64,000 nt of DNA. It comes from an uncultured Agromyces sp. (GTDB taxonomy: Bacteria > Actinomycetota > Actinomycetes > Actinomycetales > Microbacteriaceae). Position numbers and translations under genes: made by a program. The stretch is taken from assembly GCA_913053875.1 (NCBI GenBank), contig CAJXGN010000004.1, positions 124,001 to 188,000 of the forward strand, in the 5' to 3' direction. Positions 46,311 to 55,826 of the stretch are shown here, one piece after another (the stretch's first letter is position 1; every line of letters begins with the position of its first letter). The notes beneath the pieces were generated by a model, which saw only the letters and a program-made list of their open reading frames with translations, was not told the DNA's origin and ran no database searches.

Positions 46311-47282
46311 ATGACGACGGATGCTGCGCTGCTCGACTGGCTCCTCGATTCCGACCCCGCGCTGCGCTGGCAGGTCGAGCGCGACCTGGCGGACGCACCG
46401 GCCGAGGTGTGGGAGGCGACGCGGTCACGGGTGGCTGCCGAGGGATTCGGGGCGGCCCTGCTGGACCATCAGGATCCCGACGGCCAGTGGGCGGGCGGCG
46501 CGTACTTCCCCGCCGGGTTCTTCGGCAGCCCGGAGGCCGACGGGCCCGGGCAGCCGTGGGTCGCGACGACGTGGGCGCTGAAGGACCTGCGCGAGTTCGG
46601 GGTGGACGCGTCGCTGCTCGACGGCACCGCCGAGCGGTTGGCGGCGAACAGCCGGTGGGAGTACGAGGACCTACCGTATTGGGGCGGCGAGGTCGACGTG
46701 TGCATCAACTCGTTCACGCTCGCCAACGGCGCCTGGCTGGGGGCCGACGTCTCGGCGCTGGCGCGCTGGTTCGTCGACCACCGGCTCGCGGACGGCGGCT
46801 GGAACTGCGAGGCGGAGGAGGGCGACTCGGTGCGATCGTCGTTCCACTCCACGTTGAATGCCCTGCGCGGCATGCTCGCCTATGAGCGCATCACGGGCGA
46901 CGCGTCGCTGCGGGAGGCGCGGCACGGCGGGGAGGAGTACCTGCTGACCCGGCGACTGATGTACCGCGAGTCGACTGGTGAGCCGCTCGGGCCGTTCGTC
47001 ACCGAGTTCCTGTACCCGAATCGGTGGCGGTACAGCGCACTCGCGGCCCTCGACCACTTCCGGGACGCCGCCGAGTTCGAGGGACGCGCACCGGACCCGC
47101 GCTTGGCCGACGCGGTCGATGCCGTACGCGCTGCACGGCAGCCCGACGGCACCTGGCTGCAGGCGAAGCGCCTGGCGGGCCGCACGTGGTTCGAGATCGA
47201 CGTGCCGGAGGGGGAGCCGTCGAAGTGGCTCACGCTCATCGGCACCCGCGTGCTCGACTGGTGGGACGCGGCACGCGCCTAG
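46311..47282 (+). CDS. Squalene-cyclase-like alpha-toroid protein
   Basis: A 323-residue protein with repeats of the prenyltransferase/squalene oxidase type: HQDPDGQWAGGAYF, WVATTWALKDLREFG, LADGGWNCE and RQPDGTWLQAKRLAG. It is half the length of true squalene-hopene cyclases and lacks the DXDD motif, so cyclase activity is unlikely. TATGGT (46299-46304) lies six bases before the ATG. Its TAG stop shares the four bases CTAG with the stop of the convergent sigma gene. Confidence 0.72.
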   Translation: MTTDAALLDWLLDSDPALRWQVERDLADAPAEVWEATRSRVAAEGFGAALLDHQDPDGQWAGGAYFPAGFFGSPEADGPGQPWVATTWALKDLREFGVDASLLDGTAERLAANSRWEYEDLPYWGGEVDVCINSFTLANGAWLGADVSALARWFVDHRLADGGWNCEAEEGDSVRSSFHSTLNALRGMLAYERITGDASLREARHGGEEYLLTRRLMYRESTGEPLGPFVTEFLYPNRWRYSALAALDHFRDAAEFEGRAPDPRLADAVDAVRAARQPDGTWLQAKRLAGRTWFEIDVPEGEPSKWLTLIGTRVLDWWDAARA

Positions 47283-48499
47283 TCTCCTGAGCCCCCGAGC
47301 CGCTCTGCGGCGACCCGCCGTATCGCGCGCCGCTCGGGCTCGCTGTCGCAGGTCGCGAGCGCCCGGTCGAACGCCTCGCGCGCGGCATCCGCTCGCCCCG
47401 TCTGCGCCAGCATGTCGGCACGTGCCAGGTGGAAGTAGTGGTACTGCTCGAGATCGGATGCCACCGGCTCGAGCATCGCGAGGCCCGCGTCGCCGCCCTC
47501 GCCGAGGAATGCGGCGACCGCCTCGTTGAGCGTCACGACCGGCGAGGGCTCCAACGTGCCGAGCACGGCATACAGCCTGCGGATGGTCGCCCAGTCGGTG
47601 TCCTCGAAGGTGGGCGCGTCGGCGTGCGCGGCTGCGATCGCCGCCTGGAGCGCGTAGGGGCCGACGCGGCGCGACCGGAGCGCGCGCTGGAAGAGCCGCC
47701 GCCCGTCGGCGATGGCGTGGGCGCTCCACAGCGAGCGGTCCTGGTCGCTGAGCAGCACGATCTCCCCGTCGGCGTCGAGGCGAGCGGGCCGGCGTGCGTC
47801 GGTGAACGCCAGCAGGGCGGCGAGTCCCCAGGTCTCGGGCTCGTCGGGCATGAGGTCGCACAGGGTGCCGGCGAGCCAGCGCGCCTCGTCGCAGAGGTCG
47901 CCGCGGATCAGCTCGCCCGTCGGCGAGGCGTGCCCCTGCGTGAAGACGACGTACACGACCTTCAGCACGTCGTGCAGCGAGTCGGCCAGGTGCTCGCGCC
48001 CGGGCACCTCGAACGGAATGTTCGCGGCCGCGATCTTCTTCTTGGTCCGCACCAGCCGCTTGGCCATGGTCGCCTCGGCGACGAGGAACGACTTCGCGAT
48101 GTCGGCGGTCGGCAGGCCGACCACGTAGCGGAGGGTGAGCGCGATGCGCGCGGACTCGTCGAGCGCACGGTGGCAGCATCCGAAGATCATCGCGAGCAGG
48201 TCGTCGGCGATCGCGCCGCGGTCGCGCTGGGGCAGTTCGAGCGCTGCCCGCACGTCGTCGACCCGGCGAGCCCAGCGCAGGTCGCGGCGGGCCTGGTCGA
48301 TCGCCCAGCGGCGGGCGACCGTCACGAGCCAGGCGCCGGGGGAGTCGGGCATGCCGACGACCGGCCAGCGCTCGGCCGCCGTCGCGAACGCGTGCTGCGC
48401 CGCGTCCTCCGCGAGGTCGAGGTCGCCGAGGTCGGCACGCAGGGTCGCGACCACGCGCGGCCACTGCGTGCCGAACACCTCGGCGACGCCGGCGGGCAC
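47279..48499 (-). CDS. ECF42-type RNA polymerase sigma factor
   Basis: A 406-residue sigma-70 family factor. Region 2 is AEDAAQHAFATAAERWPVVG with PGAWLVTVARRWAIDQARR, and region 4 is RIALTLRYVVGLPTADIAKS. The C-terminal 200 residues form a TPR-like extension (ALQAAIAAAHADAPTFEDTD, YHYFHLARADMLAQTGRADA), the hallmark of ECF42. ECF42 factors have no anti-sigma and are paired with DGPF proteins, as here: the DGPF gene ends two bases upstream. The start is GTG at 48499. Confidence 0.88.
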   Translation of the reverse strand: MPAGVAEVFGTQWPRVVATLRADLGDLDLAEDAAQHAFATAAERWPVVGMPDSPGAWLVTVARRWAIDQARRDLRWARRVDDVRAALELPQRDRGAIADDLLAMIFGCCHRALDESARIALTLRYVVGLPTADIAKSFLVAEATMAKRLVRTKKKIAAANIPFEVPGREHLADSLHDVLKVVYVVFTQGHASPTGELIRGDLCDEARWLAGTLCDLMPDEPETWGLAALLAFTDARRPARLDADGEIVLLSDQDRSLWSAHAIADGRRLFQRALRSRRVGPYALQAAIAAAHADAPTFEDTDWATIRRLYAVLGTLEPSPVVTLNEAVAAFLGEGGDAGLAMLEPVASDLEQYHYFHLARADMLAQTGRADAAREAFDRALATCDSEPERRAIRRVAAERLGGSGD

Positions 48500-48501
48500 G
48501 G

Positions 48502-48864
48502 CTACCCGGCGAAGGCCGTCACGTCGAAGATCGCGCGGATCTCGACCGACCCGTACCCGATGTTCGGCACCTTCTCGGCGTACGAGATCGCCGCGTCGAG
48601 GTCGTCGACGTCGATGACGTAGTACCCGCCCAGGTACTCCTTGGTCTCGGCGAACGGCCCGTCGGTCACGACCGTGCCGCCGTCGCGCACGCGCACGGTG
48701 GTCGCGGTGTCCACCGGCTGCAGCGCCTCGCCGCTGACGTAGACGCCGGCCTCCTTGAGCATGTCGTCGTAGGCGAACCACTCGCCCATCTCGGCCGCTT
48801 CCTCGGGGCTGCCGGGCTGCGGGCCGGCGTCGGGAGCGCTGGTGAGCAGGAGCATGTACTGCAT
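48502..48864 (-). CDS. DGPF/YCII domain protein
   Basis: A 120-residue dimeric alpha/beta-barrel protein with the DGPFAETKEYLGGYYVIDV signature. It starts MQYMLLLTSAP. It directly precedes and is co-transcribed with the ECF42 sigma gene. DGPF proteins are the usual targets or partners of ECF42, though their chemistry is unknown. Confidence 0.9.
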   Translation of the reverse strand: MQYMLLLTSAPDAGPQPGSPEEAAEMGEWFAYDDMLKEAGVYVSGEALQPVDTATTVRVRDGGTVVTDGPFAETKEYLGGYYVIDVDDLDAAISYAEKVPNIGYGSVEIRAIFDVTAFAG

Positions 48865-49015
48865 GGGAGTGTCCTTCCCCTCGTGGGGTCGCCCGTTGCG
48901 ACCCCTCACCCATGTGACGAACACCAGTCGACCAGATGGACAGGGCTGACGCATCAGTTGCGAGAGATTTCGGCGAGCGGATGCCGCTCCGCCGGCGTCG
49001 GGCGGCCGGCGCGGA

Positions 49016-49885
49016 TCACTCGAAGAGCGAGCGCCCCTCGGCCATGCGGAGCTTCACGTCGTCGAGCACGTTCGTGAACAGGGCGGCGCGTCGGCGCTCG
49101 GGCATCCGCCGAATCACCCAGGCGACCGTGCGCGAGAAGCGGCGGAACCTGCGCGCGTGCTTGGGGCTCCACGGGAGCAGCATCTGCTCGCGGAGCTGCG
49201 GGGGGAGGCTGCCGGCCGTAGCCAGTTCGCGCAGTCGAACGAGTGCGCGCCGCGGCGGCTTCGGCAGGTACTCGAGGCGCATCACGCTCGTGAGGTAGGC
49301 GCGCACCGAGTCGTCGATGTGCGCGCGCTCGAGGCCGTCCTCCCAGTACTCCTGGAAGGCGGCGCGGTCTGCGGGCCACATGTCGGCGGGCATCTGGAGC
49401 ATGCCGCCGAGCACCACGCTCTCGGCGTACATCGCCTCGCGGGTGGCGTCGTCGAGTTCGCCCCACACCGCCTCGTACGCGTCCTCGAAGCCGATGTAGA
49501 GGCACGCGGCGACCCAGCGCTGCAGCTCCGGGTCGAATGCGTTGTACGCGGGCTCCGCACCCTCGGGCGAGCGCACCTGGGCGTGGGAGCGGTTCGTCGC
49601 GCGGCGGAAGGCGGCGCGCTCCTCGGCGTTGCCGAACACCGCGACCGCGAGGAATCCGATGGTCGTGCGCCGCCGTCGCTCGGGGTCGCGGAACAGGGCG
49701 GACTCGACCTTACTGTCCTTCACGCCGTACCCGACGGCCGGCCACGAGAGTTGCATGATGATGTTCGCGGCGCTGCCGACGGCGATGAACGGCGTCGCCG
49801 CCTTCTGCAACGTCGGCGTGGGAAGCTCGTCGAGCCACTCGCGCTCGGCGCGGCGCGTGGTCGCGTTGGTCTCTTCGATCGTCAT
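49016..49885 (-). CDS. DUF2236 / MpaB-like oxygenase family protein
   Basis: A 289-residue all-helical protein of the DUF2236 family, related to rubber oxygenase Lcp and fungal MpaB, which bind heme. RRRRTTIGFLAVAVFG, TNRSHAQVRSP (the histidine of this segment is a likely ligand) and DPELQRWVAACLYIGFEDAY are the family segments. The redox role is inferred from the family. The gene stands alone. Confidence 0.8.
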   Translation of the reverse strand: MTIEETNATTRRAEREWLDELPTPTLQKAATPFIAVGSAANIIMQLSWPAVGYGVKDSKVESALFRDPERRRRTTIGFLAVAVFGNAEERAAFRRATNRSHAQVRSPEGAEPAYNAFDPELQRWVAACLYIGFEDAYEAVWGELDDATREAMYAESVVLGGMLQMPADMWPADRAAFQEYWEDGLERAHIDDSVRAYLTSVMRLEYLPKPPRRALVRLRELATAGSLPPQLREQMLLPWSPKHARRFRRFSRTVAWVIRRMPERRRAALFTNVLDDVKLRMAEGRSLFE

Positions 49886-49954
49886 CCGTCGCCCTTCGGT
49901 GGCGTCATCGCACGTTCGACGCTAGCACCGGATCGCCGATAAGTGAATGGCAGT

Positions 49955-50353
49955 TCACGCAGTTCGCGTGCGCAGCGGGCTGATCTGGGCAAGGAACTCG
50001 AAGTCGCGGCCCCGGTGCAGCACGGTCAGCCCTCGACGGAGCGCAACCGCCGCGATGAGGCAATCGACGAGGCTTCGAATCGGATGGCCGTTCCGGCGCG
50101 ACGCGACGGAGAGCTGCGCGGCCGCACGGTAGTCGAGCGGACCGTCCACCGGCACGACGGGCAGGCCGTTCACGAGTGCCCCGATGCTCCGCTCCAATTG
50201 CGGCGAGGTCGCGCCGGCGAGCAACTCCATGACGATCGGCTCGGTGAGCGCCACCTCGGTACCGGACCCGATCGCTTCGGCGAGTTCCGCGACGACAGGG
50301 TCGTCGGTATCGCGAAGGAACTCGATCCAAGCCGAGGTGTCGACGAGGATCAC
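49955..50353 (-). CDS. vapC: VapC-type PIN toxin
   Basis: A 132-residue PIN-domain ribonuclease. Acidic active-site residues appear in [10 protein letters not shown] (D), EPIVMELL (E) and [12 protein letters not shown] (D). Most VapC toxins cleave tRNA or rRNA. The GTG start overlaps the antitoxin stop by four bases (GTGA), the normal order for VapBC. Confidence 0.9.
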   Translation of the reverse strand: MILVDTSAWIEFLRDTDDPVVAELAEAIGSGTEVALTEPIVMELLAGATSPQLERSIGALVNGLPVVPVDGPLDYRAAAQLSVASRRNGHPIRSLVDCLIAAVALRRGLTVLHRGRDFEFLAQISPLRTRTA

Positions 50354-50565
50354 TGCTCGCGCCAGGGGTCGTTGTCGTCGCGGATCGCGTCGACGTCCCC
50401 ACCCCACCCGCTCCCGCGCAGCTCCAACAGCGCCTCCGGTGTGAGTTGCACCCCGACCAGTCGACGCAGAGCGAAGTCGACGGCCTCTCGCTTCGTCGAC
50501 AGATCGAACCGGGTCATCGCCTCGGCGATGAGCTCGTCATCGATGTCGATGTTTGTGCGCGTCAT
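50350..50565 (-). CDS. vapB: VapB-type antitoxin
   Basis: A 71-residue antitoxin. [20 protein letters not shown] is a ribbon-helix-helix start, and the acidic C-terminus ([17 protein letters not shown]) would wrap the toxin. TATGGT lies six bases before the ATG, so its mRNA is probably leaderless. It should repress its own promoter together with VapC. Confidence 0.9.
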   Translation of the reverse strand: MTRTNIDIDDELIAEAMTRFDLSTKREAVDFALRRLVGVQLTPEALLELRGSGWGGDVDAIRDDNDPWREQ

Positions 50566-50581
50566 ACACCAACCATACACC
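50563..50581 (-). promoter_or_regulatory. Direct repeat at the vapBC start, candidate operator
   Basis: On the minus strand GGTGTATG occurs at 50581-50574 and again at 50570-50563, an 11-base period. The pair covers the -10 (TATGGT) and the start codon, a plausible binding site for the ribbon-helix-helix antitoxin. Confidence 0.5.
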
Positions 50582-50621
50582 CCAACGATGTTCGTCGGTC
50601 CTTGAACACGTCGCGTTCCAC

Positions 50622-50689
50622 CGAGTGTGCTCGATTTGACCGTCGATCACCCGTCTCCGGGGGTCCGGAAGCCTTATCGAGCACACTCG
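50622..50689. repeat. Intergenic stem-loop, copy 1
   Basis: Perfect 14-bp arms CGAGTGTGCTCGAT (50622-50635) and their complement (50676-50689) flank a 40-base loop. It sits 10 bases past the yigZ stop. The left arm is shared with the element at 63501-63569, which has nearly the same length. Confidence 0.85.
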
Positions 50690-50699
50690 ACGAACGCGA

Positions 50700-51347
50700 T
50701 CACTCGGGAACGTCGACGATGCGCTCGCCGCCCACGACCGCCTCGACCGTGCCGCCCGATGCGGAGGCCACCTCGTCGCGCACCCGCGACACTGCCTCGG
50801 CGGGCACCCAGATCTCGAGCGATGCCTGCGCGCCGTACTCGGTGTCGCCGAGCGTCGCCCCGGTGCGCTGCGCCAGGTCTCGCAGCAGGTGGTCGAAGCG
50901 GCCGGCGTCGGCGTGGGGAACGTCGACTCGGACCTGCGTGAGCGCGAGGCGCCGCACCAGGCGGGCGTCGTCGAGGGCATCCGACACCGCCGTCGAGTAG
51001 GCGCGCACGAGTCCACCCGCGCCCAGCTTGACTCCGCCGAAGTAGCGCGTCACCACCGCGACGAGGTCGGTCAGCTCCCGACGGCGGAGCACCTCGAGCA
51101 TCGGGACGCCGGCGGTACCCGACGGTTCGCCGTCGTCCGACGAGCGGGCCTGGTCGGCACGCAACCCGGTGACCATCGCCGTGCAGTTGTGCCCGGCGTC
51201 CCAGTACCGCTTGCGCACCGCCGCGATCACCGCGTCGGCTTCGGCGACGGATGCCACGGGCTCGACCCGCGCGATGAAGCGCGACTTCCGCACCACCAGT
51301 TCGCGCTCCACGGCGGTCGCGATCGTGGCGGGGAACGGCGTGCTCAC
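50700..51347 (-). CDS. YigZ/IMPACT family protein
   Basis: A 215-residue protein of the UPF0029/YigZ family. VVRKSRFIARVEPV and SSDDGEPSGTAGVPMLEVL followed by DLVAVVTRYFGGVKLGAGGL are diagnostic. YigZ relatives are implicated in translation control (GCN1-like) but the bacterial role is unsettled. GTG at 51347 is preferred; ATG at 51368 is in frame. Confidence 0.88.
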   Translation of the reverse strand: MSTPFPATIATAVERELVVRKSRFIARVEPVASVAEADAVIAAVRKRYWDAGHNCTAMVTGLRADQARSSDDGEPSGTAGVPMLEVLRRRELTDLVAVVTRYFGGVKLGAGGLVRAYSTAVSDALDDARLVRRLALTQVRVDVPHADAGRFDHLLRDLAQRTGATLGDTEYGAQASLEIWVPAEAVSRVRDEVASASGGTVEAVVGGERIVDVPE

Positions 51348-51474
51348 CCCTCGACGATAGACGGCCATCGTTCGAGGCGAGGCCGACGCGGCATCCGCGA
51401 GACGACCTGTGCAAGCGCCTCCCGCCCTCGGTGCCGGCCGCTACTGTCGAGGTGCGACGACCCGAGGAGGGCGG

Positions 51475-52695
51475 ATGACGGACGGCCCGACCCCGCCCGG
51501 TCGCGGGGCGTTCGCGCGATTCTGGGGTGCGGCCGCGATCAGCTCGTTCGGCACGGCCGTGACCGCCGTCGCGATGCCGGTGCTCGTCGTGCAGGTGCTC
51601 GGCGCGACCCCCTTCGAGGTGGGCATCGTGAACGCCGCCCAGTTCCTGCCCTATGCGGTCGTCGGACTCGTTGCGGGCGTCTACGCCGACCGCTGGCGGC
51701 GCCGGCCGCTGCTCGTGTGGGCGAGCATCGGCCGTGCGCTCTCGCTCGGCGCGATCGTCGTGCTCTGGCTGCTCGGCGCCCTCGAGATGTGGATGCTGGT
51801 CGTCGCGCTGCTCGCGTTCGGCACGTTCGCAGTCTTCGGCTTCGCCGCGACGCAGTCGCTGTTGCCGCGTCTCGTGCCGCGATCGCGCCTGGTACACGCG
51901 AACGCCCGGCTCGACCAGACGGATGCCGCAGCGCAGACGCTTGGACCCGCGGTCGGTGGCGGCTTGGTCGGGCTCCTCGGAGCGCCCGTGGCGATCGCGA
52001 TCGACGCGGTGAGCTACCTCGTCGAGGCGGCGCTGTCGGCGAGCATCCCGGTCGAGGAGCCACGATCTGAGCGACGGTCACGCGATCTCCGGGCCGAGGT
52101 CCGCGACGGCCTGCGCTGGACCTACCGGCATCCGACCCTCGCACCCCTGGCGTGGTCGACCCACGTCTGGTTCCTCGCCAACGGGGCGGCGATGACGCTG
52201 CTCTCGCTCATCGCACTGCGCTCGCTCGGGTTCTCGGCGTTCTGGTTCGGCGTGCTGCTCGCGGTCTTCGGCGTGGCCAGCCTCGTCGGCGCGACTGCGG
52301 CCCCGCGAACAGGCGAGCGCATCGGCACGGGTCGCACCGTCGTGCTCGCCCGGGCCGCCTACCCGGCCGCGTGGCTGATCGTGCTCACCGCTCCGGCCTT
52401 CGGCGACGCCCTGGTCTTCGTCGCCCTCGCGCTGCTCGGGCTCGCCGCCGGCATCGAGAACGCCAACGAGATGGGCATCTGGCAGGGCCTCACCCCCGAC
52501 GAGCTGCTCGGCCGCACCAACGCGACTCGGCGCTCGGTCAACCGCACGGCCGCCGCAGTCGGGGCCCTGCTCGCGGGCTTGCTGGCCGGTCTCGTCGGCG
52601 AGTGGCCGGTGCTCGTCGCCGTCATCCTCGTGTTCGCCGCGGCAGCACTCGTCGCCCGACTCTCCCCGGTCTGGTCGGGCGGGAACGACAGCTGA
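51475..52695 (+). CDS. MFS transporter (MFS_3, EntS-like)
   Basis: A 406-residue exporter-type MFS with 12 helices. The N-terminus [20 protein letters not shown], the loop [20 protein letters not shown] (motif A) and [20 protein letters not shown] are typical of MFS_3 drug/siderophore exporters. GGAGGGCGG precedes the ATG. Confidence 0.87.
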   Translation: MTDGPTPPGRGAFARFWGAAAISSFGTAVTAVAMPVLVVQVLGATPFEVGIVNAAQFLPYAVVGLVAGVYADRWRRRPLLVWASIGRALSLGAIVVLWLLGALEMWMLVVALLAFGTFAVFGFAATQSLLPRLVPRSRLVHANARLDQTDAAAQTLGPAVGGGLVGLLGAPVAIAIDAVSYLVEAALSASIPVEEPRSERRSRDLRAEVRDGLRWTYRHPTLAPLAWSTHVWFLANGAAMTLLSLIALRSLGFSAFWFGVLLAVFGVASLVGATAAPRTGERIGTGRTVVLARAAYPAAWLIVLTAPAFGDALVFVALALLGLAAGIENANEMGIWQGLTPDELLGRTNATRRSVNRTAAAVGALLAGLLAGLVGEWPVLVAVILVFAAAALVARLSPVWSGGNDS

Positions 52696-52871
52696 CCAGC
52701 GCGCGCGTCGACCCCGGGGCATCCGACCGCCCTGCCCCTGCTGCGCGGAACACGACACGATCCAATCCCGATCAGGACCCACGCCGAACCCCCTCCAGCG
52801 CACAGAGCGCAACCGCCCCGAACCGGCGGCGGACACGGCAGAGCTTCACGCTCGAGACCTCGGAGGACATC

Positions 52872-53528
52872 ATGCCCAGCACCACGCGCACCATCACCGG
52901 CGGCCTCGCCGCCCTCACGATCTCGCTACTCGCCCTCACTGGCTGTTCCATGGACTCGAGCTCCGACTCCATGGAGGAGGGCACCGACGACACGATGGAG
53001 TCGAGCGAGCCCACCATGGAGGAGATGGACCCGGCGGCGTACCTCGTCGGCCCGGGTTGCGCCGCCTACGCGGAGGCCGTGCCCGACGGCGACGGATCGG
53101 TCGCCGGCATGGCACAGGACCCGGTCGCCACGGCCGCATCCAACAACCCGCTGCTCACGACCCTCGTCGCGGCGGTCAGCGGTGAGCTGAACCCCGACGT
53201 CAACCTCGTCGACACGCTCAACGGCGACGAGTTCACCGTGTTCGCGCCGGTCGACGACGCGTTCGCGATGATCGACGACGAGACCATTGCCACGCTGCAG
53301 ACCGATGCCGACCTGCTGACGTCGATCCTCACCTACCACGTGGTCGCCGGGCAGATCACGCCCGACGAGATCGTCGGCACGCAGACCACCGTGCAGGGCT
53401 CCGACGTCGAGGTCACCGGCGGCGGTGACGACCTCATGGTGAACGACGCGTCCGTCATCTGCGGCGGCGTCCAGACCGCGAACGCGACGGTCTACCTCAT
53501 CGACTCGGTGCTGCTGCCGACCTCCTGA
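52872..53528 (+). CDS. Fasciclin domain lipoprotein
   Basis: A 218-residue lipoprotein (lipobox LTGC) with an acidic, methionine/serine-rich linker and one fasciclin domain. Family markers are [19 protein letters not shown] and [15 protein letters not shown], ending [13 protein letters not shown]. It resembles the secreted MPT70/MPT83 proteins, thought to act in adhesion. GGAGG precedes the ATG. A terminator-like stem then separates it from a molybdopterin oxidoreductase, a combination common in actinobacteria, but the usual SigK/RskA pair is absent here. Confidence 0.9.
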   Translation: MPSTTRTITGGLAALTISLLALTGCSMDSSSDSMEEGTDDTMESSEPTMEEMDPAAYLVGPGCAAYAEAVPDGDGSVAGMAQDPVATAASNNPLLTTLVAAVSGELNPDVNLVDTLNGDEFTVFAPVDDAFAMIDDETIATLQTDADLLTSILTYHVVAGQITPDEIVGTQTTVQGSDVEVTGGGDDLMVNDASVICGGVQTANATVYLIDSVLLPTS

Positions 53529-53549
53529 GCCGCAGGCACCGAACCGACA

Positions 53550-53588
53550 CGGGCGACCGTCGCGCCGACACGGCACGGCGGTCGCCCG
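53550..53588 (+). terminator. Stem-loop between fasciclin and oxidoreductase genes
   Basis: A 10-bp stem (53550-53559 with 53579-53588) and 19-base loop start 22 bases after the fasciclin stop. It could terminate or attenuate transcription into the downstream gene, which begins 23 bases later. Confidence 0.6.
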
Positions 53589-53610
53589 TCGAGTACTCCC
53601 GGGAGATCTC

Positions 53611-55224
53611 GTGAGCACGGATGCCCGAGGCCGACGCCTCCTCTGGTCCGCAACGTCTGGCGTGGTCGGCGCCGCGACGTTCCTCGCCGTGAGCGAGCTG
53701 CTCGCGGTGCTGTTCGCGCGGCGCTCGACCCCGCTCCTCGCGGTCGGCTCGTTCGTCGTCGACGTCGTGCCGAGGCCGATCAAGGAGTTCGCGATCTCCG
53801 CGTTCGGCGAGGCTGACAAGCCGGTGCTGCTCGGCGGGCTCGCGGTCGCCGCGGTCGTGGTGGCGGCGCTCGCGGGCATCCTCGAAACACGGCGACGCGG
53901 CCTCGGGCTGCTCGTGTTCGCCGCCGCCACCGTGCTGGCGACGGCGGCGGTGCTCACCCGATCCGGCACCGGTGCCCTCGCGTGGATTCCACCGGTCGTG
54001 GGCGGTGTCGTGGGGGCTGGTGTGCTCGTGCTGCTCACGAGTCGGCTCCGCGGCTGGGCGCGGCTCGGGGGGCGTGGCCCCGCGAAGGACGCAACGTCGG
54101 CTGCGGCATCCGACCGCCCTTCTCTCGCATCGGATGCATCGCAGCCGGTGGCGCGACGCACCTTCTTCCGGGTCGCGGCGATCGCCTCGGTCGGGGCGGT
54201 ACTCGCCGGCGCCGGTGCCGCGGTGCTGCGAGCCGGTACGAGCACGATCGGGGCGGTCCGCGAGGCGCTGCGACTCCCGGCGCCACGGTCGCGCGTCGCC
54301 GTTCCGGCGGCAGCCGAGCTCGACATCCCGGGCCTCGGGCCCCTCATCACACCCAACGCCGACTTCTACCGCGTCGACACCGCGCTCTCGGTGCCGACGA
54401 TCGACCCGTCGACCTGGCGCCTGGCGGTCGAGGGCCTCGTCGAGCAGCGGGTGGAGCTCGGCTTCGACGACCTGGTGGCGATGGGGCTCGACGAGTACGC
54501 GATCACCCTCACCTGCGTCTCGAACGAGGTCGGCGGCGAGCTCGTCGGCACCGCCGTCTGGCTCGGCGTACCGGTACGCGACGTGCTCCGGCTCGCCCGG
54601 CCGCGCGCGGGAGCCGACATGGTCCTCTCGCGCAGCGTCGACGGGTTCACCGCGAGCACGCCCCTGTCGTCGCTCACCGACGATGGGCTCGACGCTATCC
54701 TCGCCGTCGGCATGAACGGCGAGCCGCTGCCGCTCGAGCACGGCTTCCCCGTGCGCATGGTCGTCCCAGGCCTCTACGGCTACGTGTCGGCGACCAAGTG
54801 GCTGACCGAGCTGCGCGTCACCAGGTTCGCCGACGACGAGGCGTACTGGACCCCGCGCGGCTACAGCGCCCGCGCACCGATCAAGTTCTCGTCGCGGGTC
54901 GACACCCCGAAGCTCGGCACGAGCGTGCCTGCCGGCCGAGTGCCGATCGCGGGCGTCGCCTGGGCGCAGACCGTCGGCATCGAGCGCGTCGAGGTGCGCA
55001 TCGACGACGGCGAGTGGCAGGAGGCCAGGCTCGCCGAGGCGATCAACGCCGACACCTGGGTGCAGTGGGTGCTCGAGTGGGACGCCGAGCCCGGCTCGCA
55101 CTACCTCACCGTGCGCGCCACCGATCGCGACGGCCGGCTGCAGGTCGAGGAGCCCGCACCCATCGCCCCCGACGGCTCGACCGGCTGGCAGCGCACGCTC
55201 GTCACCGTGACCGACGGCGCTTAG
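53611..55224 (+). CDS. Membrane-bound molybdopterin oxidoreductase, sulfite-oxidase-like
   Basis: A 537-residue enzyme. Four or five N-terminal helices (to about residue 205) precede a sulfite oxidase-like domain. The Mo-ligating cysteine lies in ITLTCVSNEVGGE near residue 307. Later family segments are HGFPVRMVVPGLYGYVSATKWL and the C-terminal dimerisation domain RVPIAGVAWAQT. It probably acts on the outer face of the membrane. GGGAG supports the GTG start. Its TAG stop overlaps the stop of the convergent gene by three bases. Confidence 0.88.
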   Translation: MSTDARGRRLLWSATSGVVGAATFLAVSELLAVLFARRSTPLLAVGSFVVDVVPRPIKEFAISAFGEADKPVLLGGLAVAAVVVAALAGILETRRRGLGLLVFAAATVLATAAVLTRSGTGALAWIPPVVGGVVGAGVLVLLTSRLRGWARLGGRGPAKDATSAAASDRPSLASDASQPVARRTFFRVAAIASVGAVLAGAGAAVLRAGTSTIGAVREALRLPAPRSRVAVPAAAELDIPGLGPLITPNADFYRVDTALSVPTIDPSTWRLAVEGLVEQRVELGFDDLVAMGLDEYAITLTCVSNEVGGELVGTAVWLGVPVRDVLRLARPRAGADMVLSRSVDGFTASTPLSSLTDDGLDAILAVGMNGEPLPLEHGFPVRMVVPGLYGYVSATKWLTELRVTRFADDEAYWTPRGYSARAPIKFSSRVDTPKLGTSVPAGRVPIAGVAWAQTVGIERVEVRIDDGEWQEARLAEAINADTWVQWVLEWDAEPGSHYLTVRATDRDGRLQVEEPAPIAPDGSTGWQRTLVTVTDGA

Positions 55225-55724
55225 TCGATCACCCGGAACACGAATCGGTCCTCGGGCGACCAGATGTGCTCGTCGTCGCATCGATACCCGCGCAGCCACG
55301 GCTCGTCGCCGACCGTTCGGAGGTAGAAGCCCTTCGGGTAGGCGTCGTCGTCGCTCAGCAGATCGGATGCCACGGTCAGCGCGCCGTCCGGCGCCCGGCC
55401 GGTCGACGTGACCGACCCGGTCGAGGTCGGCTGGCCCCGCGCTTCCAGGCGAAGGTACGGCGCCGTGTCGACCGGGCAGAGCGAGTACCCGTCGCGCCGC
55501 GCCGCCTCGAAGATGCGCGACAGGGGAGCGCCGTCCGGGAATCCGAGCTGGGTGACCGTCCGCTCGGCGAGGAGGATCGAGCGCGCCGGGCGCTGGGCGA
55601 ACTCGTCGGTCGCGAGCAACGTCTCCGCATGCGCGTTGAGGCGCACGCCGTTCGATCGCAGTCGCTCGAGCAGCTGCGCCCGTGAGAGGCCACCGACCGT
55701 GAGCTGGGATCGATTCGCGTGCAT
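55221..55724 (-). CDS. Conserved hypothetical protein (ANRSxLTVG family)
   Basis: A 167-residue cytoplasmic protein. MHANRSQLTVGGLSRAQLLE at the N-terminus and KGFYLRTVGDEPWLRGYRCD at the C-terminus match a family I have seen in bacilli and actinobacteria, whose function is unknown. No catalytic motif is evident. Confidence 0.7.
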   Translation of the reverse strand: MHANRSQLTVGGLSRAQLLERLRSNGVRLNAHAETLLATDEFAQRPARSILLAERTVTQLGFPDGAPLSRIFEAARRDGYSLCPVDTAPYLRLEARGQPTSTGSVTSTGRAPDGALTVASDLLSDDDAYPKGFYLRTVGDEPWLRGYRCDDEHIWSPEDRFVFRVID

Positions 55725-55826
55725 CCGATCAGGCTATCGGCGGCGGGGACCCCGACCTTGTCGGAGGTCGCAGGTACTGGGCAGACTGGGCGAACGGAGT
55801 CGAGCAGTCCGTCGGAGGAGTGGCGC

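Noticed and set aside
46311..47282. Hopanoid or terpene biosynthesis gene
   Set aside because: Too short, lacks the DXDD motif, and no isoprenoid genes are adjacent.
50350..50565. Defence island around vapBC
   Set aside because: Only this toxin-antitoxin pair and the partial nuclease-like gene at the window end hint at it, 13 kb apart with ordinary genes between.
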